The notes under the pieces: model-generated
What the model saw: only the letters and a program-made list of their open reading frames with translations
What the model was told of the DNA's origin: nothing
The model's database searches: none
Shown here: in pieces, positions 27,462 to 35,900 of the stretch
How the letters are laid out: each line of letters begins with the position of its first letter
Numbering within the stretch: position 1 is the first letter of the stretch
Made by a program: the position numbers and the translations under genes
DNA from: Herbidospora galbida
GTDB taxonomy: Bacteria > Actinomycetota > Actinomycetes > Streptosporangiales > Streptosporangiaceae
NCBI RefSeq assembly: GCF_005233835.1
Contig: NZ_SZQA01000015.1
Coordinates: 1-64,000 of the forward strand
Length of the DNA stretch: 64,000 bases
Direction: 5' to 3'

Positions 27462-28885
27462 CCTGCAGCCCGCTCTCCACCCGTCCCGGCCGCCACTGCG
27501 GTGGCCGCTTGGAGCACCGCGTTCTCCAGACGTCCGATGGCGTCGCGCAGTTCGGCGACGTCGAGGCCGGTGACGTCCCGGACGGCCATGGGGATCTCTC
27601 TGAGCGCGGTGGTGAGGTCGTTCGGGAGCCGGTCCATCGCGTCCCGGGCGTCTTCGAGCAGCTGCGCGGTGCGGCCCGCCGTGTCGGCGACCAGTTCGAT
27701 CCGGGAGGCGTGTGCGCTGGCGGTGGAGGCCCAGTCGTCCAAGGCCTCCCGCACCTCGGTGCCGGCGGCGCCGAGGGTCCCGTTGGTCTCCGCCAGGACA
27801 TGGCTGATGCGGTCTCCGCTCTCGGCCGCGGCCGTCTCGACCCGGCCGACGGCGGTTCCGATCGCGAGGGTGGCGCCCACCAGTTCGCCGACCCGGGTGT
27901 TCAGGCCCGTGGTGCTCTCGCGCACCGATTTCTCGGTCGCGCTCGTCAGGTTGTCGATCGACCTCTGAACGCCGTTGGTGCTCTCGGCGAGCACACTGCC
28001 TAGGCGTTCGCCGACGCGGCCGACGGCCTCGTCGGTCTTCTCGCCGATGGCGTCGATGGCGTAAGCGGTCCGGTCGACGGACGCCTTGAGCGATTCGGCC
28101 GCGGCCGTCACCGCGGTGAGGTGCTTCTCGACGGTCGCCATCGAGTCGCGGGTCTGCGCGACTCCGGCCGTGAGAGCATCCGTGGCCTGGTCCGTCGCCC
28201 CCAGGGCGGTGCTGAGGGCCTCCACCACCTGCGTGTGGAGCTTGCCGATGGTCTTGCCGACCTTGTTCAGGTCGGCCGCGCCTTTGGAAAGTTCTGCCTG
28301 GAACCGGGCCGGGGAGCTCAGCCGCACCTGGTTGAGGATCAGGGACGCCTCGGTCAGAGCGGCCCGCAGACGCGATCGCAGCGCGGCCGCCTCGTCGATG
28401 GCGCGGTCTTCGGCCTGCCGGCGCTTGACCCGTTCGGTGATGGTGATGGCGACGACGGCCGCGATCGCGATGAGAGTCCCGATCGCGATGTTGTCGAAAC
28501 GCCACCAGACGCTCAGACGGCCGTCGAAGCCTTGCTGCCACATCTCAAGGAATGGCCTGCGCGCTGCCTCGACCCCGCCCGCGGCCAGCGTTTCCCCGTA
28601 TGCGGTGGTCGCCACCTTGAGTCCCAACCAGGTGACGACGATGGGGAGGAAGATGATGACCGACTGGATCCAGTCCAGCTTCTTGAGGAACCGGGAGTCG
28701 GCCGGAAAGTCCTGCACCGAGTCGGCGGGGTCGAATGCCGCGAAAAGGTCCAGGTCGCACCACCGTTCGCCCTGCGCGGGCTCGACGACCGCCTCCGCCA
28801 GGTCGCGCAACTGCCGGGCCCGGGAATCGAGGCCGGGTAGATCGGCGAGCGCGCGGAGTTCGGCGGCAAGCTCCTGGTCCGTCAC
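27458..28885 (-). CDS. Two-TM protein with long coiled-coil tail (ZorA-like)
   Basis: A 475-residue protein that starts with GTG at 28885. Residues 1-70 are soluble; membrane segments are at about 72-92 and 131-150; residues 155-460 form a long alanine-, threonine- and glutamate-rich coiled coil similar in look to methyl-accepting chemotaxis proteins. A two- or three-TM protein with a long cytoplasmic rod beside a MotB-like partner is the architecture of ZorA in Zorya defence. Sequence identity to ZorA or MotA is not apparent by eye, so this rests on architecture and neighbours. First gene of the five-gene minus-strand operon. Confidence 0.62.
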   Translation of the reverse strand: MTDQELAAELRALADLPGLDSRARQLRDLAEAVVEPAQGERWCDLDLFAAFDPADSVQDFPADSRFLKKLDWIQSVIIFLPIVVTWLGLKVATTAYGETLAAGGVEAARRPFLEMWQQGFDGRLSVWWRFDNIAIGTLIAIAAVVAITITERVKRRQAEDRAIDEAAALRSRLRAALTEASLILNQVRLSSPARFQAELSKGAADLNKVGKTIGKLHTQVVEALSTALGATDQATDALTAGVAQTRDSMATVEKHLTAVTAAAESLKASVDRTAYAIDAIGEKTDEAVGRVGERLGSVLAESTNGVQRSIDNLTSATEKSVRESTTGLNTRVGELVGATLAIGTAVGRVETAAAESGDRISHVLAETNGTLGAAGTEVREALDDWASTASAHASRIELVADTAGRTAQLLEDARDAMDRLPNDLTTALREIPMAVRDVTGLDVAELRDAIGRLENAVLQAATAVAAGTGGERAAG

Positions 28886-29020
28886 GGGAGACCGAACCTC
28901 TCTTCAGATTTGGGGCGTACGTCCACTGGAATTCCGGATGGACCGATCCATCCGGGGGAATTCGGCGAGATCATTCCGGGTGGTTGGTACGCATGTCAAC
29001 CAGTGCGACGGCATGCGACG

Positions 29021-29659
29021 TCATTTGGTCAGAGAGACTTCTACTCCGTCAGAGAAGATCGAGTCGTGTAGCTCGACCGACTTCAGGGTGATGTTCCTCG
29101 GGACGTCGAACAGCAGGATGCCCTTGACGGAGTTGCCGGGGTTGATGCTGTTCAGGAAGCTGTTGGAGTTTTTCAGGCCAAGCGCGGCGGCCCCTGAGTC
29201 GGCGTCGAACTGGCGGCCCTTCTTGTCGACGAGCTTCTGGGACGAGTCGCTGAACATCTGTGACTCGGTGCCGATGTTCTTCACCGTCACGTGGATCAGC
29301 ACGTACTGCCCCTGCGCCTCCGAGACGAGGAAGCCCTCGCCCACCTGGGCAAGGCCCTTCTCGACCTTCGTCACCTTGAAGGCGAAGTCGCCGTCTCTGA
29401 CGGTGTCGCCGATGCCCGCGGTTTTCGGCTCCTCCGGTTCCGCGTCTGCCTCGGTCTCCTCCGCAGGTCCCTCTGCGGCGGGATCGGCCATTGTCGCGGT
29501 GCCGGCGCCCTCGGGTTCGGCGCCGCCGTTGACGATCGCGCCCACGACGGTCAAGCCCATGAGGACGGCGGCTCCGACAAGGACCGCCTTCAGGCAGCCG
29601 CCTCCCTTCTTCTGGACGATCACGGTCTGCGGGTAGGGCTGCGGGTGATTGTTGTACAC
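29021..29659 (-). CDS. DUF4352-type membrane-anchored protein
   Basis: A 212-residue protein with a Pro/Gln-rich cytoplasmic N-terminus, one membrane helix (CLKAVLVGAAVLMGLTVVGAIV), an acidic linker, and an extracytoplasmic beta-sandwich domain of the DUF4352 type (GDTVRDGDFAFKVTKVE..., VLIHVTVKNIGTESQMF). The family is frequent on actinomycete surfaces and of unknown function. GTG at 29659 has GGAG upstream. It lies between the two divergent defence operons, 135 bp upstream of the ZorA-like gene and on the same strand, so it could be co-transcribed with it. Confidence 0.78.
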   Translation of the reverse strand: MYNNHPQPYPQTVIVQKKGGGCLKAVLVGAAVLMGLTVVGAIVNGGAEPEGAGTATMADPAAEGPAEETEADAEPEEPKTAGIGDTVRDGDFAFKVTKVEKGLAQVGEGFLVSEAQGQYVLIHVTVKNIGTESQMFSDSSQKLVDKKGRQFDADSGAAALGLKNSNSFLNSINPGNSVKGILLFDVPRNITLKSVELHDSIFSDGVEVSLTK

Positions 29660-29742
29660 GGGGGGCTCCGAGCGACTCGCGGTGTGTAGGTGGCGCAAAT
29701 TAGAGCAGACTGTGAACCGAGTGCACAACTCTTTCTCTGCTC

Positions 29743-29772
29743 TGGACAACCTACAAAAAGGTGGCGTAGATT
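29743..29772 (+). promoter_or_regulatory. Candidate sigma-70-type promoter for the DISARM operon
   Basis: TGGACA (29743-29748) and TAGATT (29767-29772) with an 18-bp spacer, in a less GC-rich leader, 113 bp before the drmD GTG. No operator palindrome was recognised in the 225-bp divergent region. Confidence 0.35.
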
Positions 29773-29884
29773 CCACCGCACGCCGTTCCGGGCGAAAACG
29801 ATCTGGATCGTTCCGCCGGGCTGCCAAACTGTCGCGAAGCAGCGGACCCCCAGCCCCCACCGATGCCGTTGGCGAGGAGAGAAC

Positions 29885-32800
29885 GTGACGAGTGCGACGT
29901 CGGACAAACCCGCCATCGGAGCCCTGGTCGCGGTTCGCGGGCAGCGCTGGGTGGTGAGCGATGTCGAGGCGGGCGCGTCCAGCACGCTGGTGAGCCTGCA
30001 GAGCGTCGAAGAGGGGCGATACGGCCACACGCTCGACGTGATCTGGGAAGTCGAACCCGGGAGCAGGGTCCTGCCCGGCGGCTCACTACCTGAGGTGACC
30101 GCGTTCGACCCGCCCGCGCGGCTGGCGGCGTTCCTCGACGCGATCCGATGGTCGGCCGTCACCTCCGCCGACGTGAAGATGTTGCAGGCGCCGTTCCGGT
30201 CAGGCGTCGCTCTCGAGGACTACCAGCTTGAGCCGGTCGCCCGCGCGGTCGAGGCGCCCAGGGTCAACCTCCTGCTCGCCGACGACGTCGGTCTCGGCAA
30301 GACCATCGAGGCGGGCCTGGTCGCGCAGGAACTCCTGCTGACGCAGCGCGCCCGGCGGATCATGGTGGTCTGCCCGGCGGGGCTGACGCTGAAATGGAAA
30401 GACGAGATGGCCGAGAAGTTCGGCCTCGACTTCACCATCATCGACACGGAGCGCTGCGCGATTGTTCGCCGCACCCACGGAAGCGCGGCCAACCCCTTCG
30501 AGATCCACCCGCTGACCATCGTCAGCCTCCCCTGGCTGCGAGGGCGGAAAGCGCAGCGGCTGCTCGACGAAATGCTCGACCCCACCGGCGAGAAGCGCGC
30601 CTTCGACCTGCTCATCCTCGACGAGGCACACCACGTCGCCCCGGCCGCTCCCAAACAGGTGTACGCCGTCGACTCCCAGCAGACGAAGCTCATCCGCAGG
30701 CTGTCTCCCCACTTCACCCACCGGCTGTTCCTGTCCGCCACTCCCCACAACGGCTACCAGGCGTCGTTCACCGCGCTGCTGGAGACTCTCGACGACCAGC
30801 GGTTCGCCCGCGGGATCGAGCCCGACTCCGCCGCGCTCACCGATGTCGTCGTGCGACGACTGAAGCGGGACATCAAGAACGCCGACGGTTCCGAGAGGTT
30901 CCGCCGCCGTGAAGCTCACGCGATGCCCGTTCTCTATCCGGCCGACGAGCGGGAGATCCACGAGCTCCTCAAAGAGTTCGCCGAGGTGCGGCGCAGGCGC
31001 CTGACCAAGCAGCGCGGCCGCAAAGCGGCCGACCTCGTGACCCTGCTGCTCAAGAAGCGGCTCTTCTCCAGCCCGGCTGCGTTCCTTCACACGGTCGGCG
31101 TCTACCTCGAAACCGTGAAGGGCAGGGCTGCCGACACCTTCGACGAGTCCGACGACGTCCCCGAATGGCTGGAGGAGTTCGCCGACTACACGGCTTCGCT
31201 CGACGACGAGTCACTCGCCGAGGCCGAAGACGACGCGGTCAACCGCGCCCACCCCCTGCAGGAAGGCGCGACCCGGCAGGAGGTCGAGCTCTTGGAGCGC
31301 ATGCAGCAATGGGCGAAGAAGCACGCCGTCCGGCCTGACGCCAAGGCGCGGGAGCTCATCACCTATCTCAAGGCCGTCTGCCGCCCCGACACGCACTGGG
31401 AGAACGAGCGCGTCGTGGTGTTCACCGAATACCGCGACACCCAGACCTGGCTGGCCGGCCTGCTGACGCAGGAAGGTCTCGGCGGCGACCGGCTGAACCT
31501 GCTCCACGGCGGCATGTCCACCGAAGAGCGCGAACAGGTGCGGCAGGCCTTTCAGAAGGACCCCGCCGAATACGACGTGCGGATTCTCATCGCCACCGAC
31601 GCGGCGGGGGAAGGCATCGACCTGCAGAACCACTGCCACCGGCTGGTCAACTACGACATCCCGTTCAACCCCAACAAGCTCGAACAGCGCATCGGCCGCG
31701 TCGACCGCTACGGCCAGCGGCACACTCCGGACATCCGCCACTTCATCGGCACCGGCTGGACCACCGCCGTCGACTCCTATGAGGCCGACCTGGAGTTCCT
31801 CGCCCGCATCGCCGAGAAGGTGGCCCGGCAGCAGAAGGACCTCGGTCCGGTCAATGCGGTCATCTCCGAGCGGGTCCAGCGCCGCATGCTCGGCGAAGAC
31901 GTCGGCCTCGACGACGTCGATCGCGTCGCCCCCACCGAGGACGTACCCGTCGAGACCGACATCGGCGCACAGGTCAAAAAGCTCCGCGCGCGGCTCGACG
32001 AGACCGTCGGCGAGCTGCGGATCACCCCCGGGAACATCAAACGGGTGGTCGACACAGCCCTCGACCTGGCCAGACAGCAGCCGCTCAAGCCCCACCTCGA
32101 CGAGAAGCACCTCACCGAAGGGCTCTTCGAGGTGCCGACGCTGACCGCGTCGTGGGAACGGGCCTCGGCCGGACTGCTCGAGAAGATCACCAAAGACGGC
32201 GCCCCGCCGAAACAGCGCCCGGTGACCTTCGACCCGGCCGCTCTCACCGAGTTGCGCGACGACGTCGTGCTCGCCCACCTCAACCACCCGCTGGTCGCCA
32301 TGTCGACCCGGCTCCTGCGCGCCGCGGTCTCCAACCCCGACATCGGTCTCAACCGGGTGACCGCTGTGATCAGCGACGATCCCGCCCTGGAGACCACACT
32401 GATCGGCGCCTATGCCAGATTCGTCCTGGTCGGCGGCGACGGGATGCGGCTGCACGAAGAGGTCATCTACGCCGGCGGCTGGGCCCAGCAGAGCGGCCGG
32501 TTCCGCCGCCTCGACGCCCAGGGCACCCTCAGCGGCATCCTCGACCGGGGCCTGAACCAGGGACTGCCCGCATCTCCCCACCTGCACCGGCGGCTGGCCG
32601 AGGTCTGGGGCCGGATGCGGCCCGGCCTGGTCGACGCGATCGAGGCGCGCATGCGCACCCGTCGCGACTCGCTCGACAACGCGCTGGCTAAACGCCAGGA
32701 AGCCGAGCTGAACCGCATCGCGGCCAACTTCGACCGGTTCGCGGCCACCCTGCGCGCCACCCTGGCCGCCGGTGAAGAGGACGACGGCCTGTTCTCGGTC

Positions 32801-32998
32801 ATCGAGGCGACCAAAGACGAGCAGGAGATCCGCCAGTATCTGAAGGACCGCGACTCGTGGCAGGCCCGCCTCGACCGGCTCGACGAGGAGAGGCGGCGCG
32901 AGCAGGAAGCCGTCGCGGCCCGCTACCGCGACTTCAAGGAACACCTTTTCCCCGTAGCCGTGATCTTCGTCGTTCCCAGGCAGGAGGCCTCCCGATGA
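29885..32998 (+). CDS. drmD: DISARM SNF2-like helicase DrmD
   Basis: A 1037-residue SNF2-family helicase, first gene of a class 1 DISARM locus. Motifs: DDVGLGKT (133-140), LILDEAHHV near residue 246, LSATPHNGY, and the C-terminal helicase part VVFTEYRDTQTWL with QRIGRVDRYGQ. Size and N-terminal extension match DrmD. DISARM restricts incoming phage DNA; DrmD is the class 1-specific component. GTG at 29885 follows GAGGAG. It overlaps drmMI by 4 bp. Confidence 0.93.
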   Translation: MTSATSDKPAIGALVAVRGQRWVVSDVEAGASSTLVSLQSVEEGRYGHTLDVIWEVEPGSRVLPGGSLPEVTAFDPPARLAAFLDAIRWSAVTSADVKMLQAPFRSGVALEDYQLEPVARAVEAPRVNLLLADDVGLGKTIEAGLVAQELLLTQRARRIMVVCPAGLTLKWKDEMAEKFGLDFTIIDTERCAIVRRTHGSAANPFEIHPLTIVSLPWLRGRKAQRLLDEMLDPTGEKRAFDLLILDEAHHVAPAAPKQVYAVDSQQTKLIRRLSPHFTHRLFLSATPHNGYQASFTALLETLDDQRFARGIEPDSAALTDVVVRRLKRDIKNADGSERFRRREAHAMPVLYPADEREIHELLKEFAEVRRRRLTKQRGRKAADLVTLLLKKRLFSSPAAFLHTVGVYLETVKGRAADTFDESDDVPEWLEEFADYTASLDDESLAEAEDDAVNRAHPLQEGATRQEVELLERMQQWAKKHAVRPDAKARELITYLKAVCRPDTHWENERVVVFTEYRDTQTWLAGLLTQEGLGGDRLNLLHGGMSTEEREQVRQAFQKDPAEYDVRILIATDAAGEGIDLQNHCHRLVNYDIPFNPNKLEQRIGRVDRYGQRHTPDIRHFIGTGWTTAVDSYEADLEFLARIAEKVARQQKDLGPVNAVISERVQRRMLGEDVGLDDVDRVAPTEDVPVETDIGAQVKKLRARLDETVGELRITPGNIKRVVDTALDLARQQPLKPHLDEKHLTEGLFEVPTLTASWERASAGLLEKITKDGAPPKQRPVTFDPAALTELRDDVVLAHLNHPLVAMSTRLLRAAVSNPDIGLNRVTAVISDDPALETTLIGAYARFVLVGGDGMRLHEEVIYAGGWAQQSGRFRRLDAQGTLSGILDRGLNQGLPASPHLHRRLAEVWGRMRPGLVDAIEARMRTRRDSLDNALAKRQEAELNRIAANFDRFAATLRATLAAGEEDDGLFSVIEATKDEQEIRQYLKDRDSWQARLDRLDEERRREQEAVAARYRDFKEHLFPVAVIFVVPRQEASR

Positions 32999-35900
32999 GC
33001 CAGGCCGGTTGGCGCAAGCAGCCCGACGCGTCCCGCGTGCACCAAGACTGGCTGAGCCTCGTCGAGGTCTCCGGCCCGTTCCTCTCCCTGCCCGTGCTCC
33101 GGCGCACCTGGCCGTCGCTCGACCCCCTGGACAAGGCCGCCCGCGAGCGGCTGCGCCTCGAACACGGCACCTGGCAGGCGGGTGGGCTTTCCGGCGACTG
33201 GATCCTGTACGTACTGCGCCACCTCCTCGGCTGGGAGGAGGCCCTGCACACGACCGGGCTCGACACCTTCAGCCTGGAGGTCCCTCAACACGACACCTGG
33301 CTGACGTCCGACTTCGCCCTGGTCACACCGGGTGAGGAAGCCAAGCCGGGCACGGTCCGGCTGCTCGGCCTGATCAGCGACGACCGCCCGACCGCCCGCG
33401 TCAAGGGAGACGCCTGGGCCGCGACCACCGTCGACCGCCTCGCCCAGCTCTGCCGCCACCACGACGTCGAACTCGGCCTGGCCACGGACGGCCGCTGGTG
33501 GACTCTCGTGTGGGCCCCGCGCGGTGGTGTCACAACGAGCGCCACCTTCGACGCCATCTCCTGGCCCGAGGCCGCGGAGCGCGATGTCGTGCGCGCGTTC
33601 GTCTCCCTGCTGGGCCGGGCCCGCTTCTTCTCCTATCCCGACGACGAGACCCTGGTCGCCCTCCTCAAGTCGAGCAAGGACAACCAGGAGGACATCACCG
33701 AGGCGCTGGGTGTCCAGGTCCGCCAGGCGGTCGAACTGCTGGTGGCGGCCATCGGCCGGGCCGGCATCCGCGACCGCGAGGCGGGCGGCCCGGGCATCGA
33801 CGACGTCGAGGCCCACGACGTCTACCGGGGCGCGGTGACCGTCATGATGCGCATCGTCTTCGTCCTCTTCGCCGAAGAACGCGGGTTGCTGCCGTCGGAC
33901 AACGAGCTCTACGCCACCGCCTACTCGGCCGGGGGCCTGTGCGCGGAACTGGAGCAGCGCGCACTGGAAGGCAGCGAGAACGACCTGGAGCAGACCCAGG
34001 CGGCCTGGCACCGGCTGCTTGCTCTCTTCAATGCCGTGTACGCCGGCATCGACCATCCCCGCCTGAAGATGCATGCCCACGACGGCTCCATGTTCGACCC
34101 CGACGTGTATGCGTGGCTACCGCTGTCGATCGACGACCGGACCGTGCTGCACATGCTCAAAGCGGTCCAGTACGTGCAGATCGGGACCCGAAAGACGGGG
34201 GAGCGGCGCAAGCTCAGCTTCCGGGAACTCGACGTCGAGCAGATCGGCTACGTCTACGAGGGCCTGCTGTCCTATGAGGGGCGCCGCGCCACCGACACCG
34301 TTCTCGGGCTGGTCGGAAAGTCCGGCCTGGAGGAAGAGGTCAGTCTTTCCGACCTGCAGAGACTCGCGGCCCAGTCGGGTGGGGAACTGGCCGCGAGGCT
34401 GGCGGAGAAGTACAAGTCCTCCGGCATCGGCACGGCCTCGGCCGTCGCCAAGCGCCTGGCGCCCCTGTCGAGCGCCGAGCGCGTCGAGGCGCTGCGCAAG
34501 CTGCTGGCCGTGACGGTGGGTGATCGTGATCTGGCCGAGCAGGTGCTGCCCTTCTACGGCATTCTCCGCCACGACCTGCGCGAACTGCCCGTGGTCATCC
34601 TCAACGGGGCGCTCTATGTGACCGAGTCGGCGCTGCGGAAGAACACCGGAACCCACTACACGCCGCGCGACCTTGCCGAGCAGGTGGTCGAAGGGGCGCT
34701 GGAGCCGCTGGTCTACCGGGTCGGGCCGCTCCAGACGGCTGACCGGTCGAAGTGGGAGCCGAAATCGAGCGAGGAGATCCTGGCGCTCAAAGTCGCCGAC
34801 ATCGCCATGGGCTCGGCGGCGTTCCTGGTCGCCGCCGCGCGCTACCTGAGCCGGCATCTCGTGGAGGCGTGGTCACGGGAAGAAGACCCCCGTGCGGTTG
34901 CCTATCGGGCGGCCGGTTCAGCTTCTGGTACGGGAGATGCGGACCAGGACCCAGTAGTCGTCGAGGCCATCCGCCAGATCATCGAACACTGCCTTTACGG
35001 AGTGGACATCAATCCGATGGCGGTGGAGATGGCCAAACTGTCGCTCTGGCTCGTGTCGATGGACCGCGAACGTCCCTTCACCTTCCTCGACGACCGGTTG
35101 GTCGCGGGGGATTCGCTGCTGGGGATCACCTCGCTCGACCAACTCGAGGTCATGCACATGAACCCGAAGCGAGGGCGAGAGATCCACGAGGAGCGGGGGC
35201 TGCTTAACTTTGCCGTCGGAGCGCGGGCTGTGGTCCGCGAAGTCGCGCAGCAACGCCGGAAATTGGCGGCCATTCAACTAGGGAATAACCCTCTGGCGGC
35301 ATTAGACAAGAAGCGGAGCATCTTGGCGGATGCAGAACTGAAGACATCGCAGGCGCGGTTGTTCGCCGATCTGACGGTGGGTGCGGTTCTCGCGCACGTG
35401 AGCAGAGGAGACGTTGGGCTTCGTGATGGCTCAATCAATGCAGCAGATTACGTTCGTCGCATCACCAACGGTTCGGTTGGCGCAGAAGTGGAGGCTCGTC
35501 AACAGCGGAATGAATGGCTCAACAAGGACCATGTGCCAGGCACTTTCTTTCGCCGACCGGTTCAGTGGCCGCTAGTGTTTCCGGAAGTTTTTACAGATAG
35601 TGCTGGTGAATACTCAAATGCGGCCGGATTTGACGCCATTGTCGGCAACCCGCCATTTTTGGGTGGGCAAAAACTCACTGGTGCTATGGGTGTGGCCTAT
35701 CGAGAATACCTTGTTGAAATAATTGGGCAAGGTGCTCGCGGGAGTGCAGATCTGGTGGCATACTTCACGCTCTGTGCTCACGAATTGCTTAATTCTGACG
35801 GGCAGGTGGGAATCATTGCGACGAATACTCTTGCGCAGGGTGACACCCGGCAGGTCGGTCTCGATCAGCTTGTATCGAAAGGGATCACTATCCGACGGTC

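Noticed and set aside
22238-28885. A complete BREX type 2 (Pgl) or Zorya system
   Set aside because: No pglW, pglX, pglY or pglZ and no zorC/D/E genes are found near it; only BrxD, BrxHI and ZorAB-like pieces.
28886-29020. A small gene between the ZorA-like and DUF4352 genes
   Set aside because: No open frame with a ribosome site and plausible composition in the 135 bp.
29660-29884. Coding extension of DrmD upstream to 29690
   Set aside because: No ribosome site, codon bias is unlike the gene, and GTG 29885 follows GAGGAG with the expected N-terminus.
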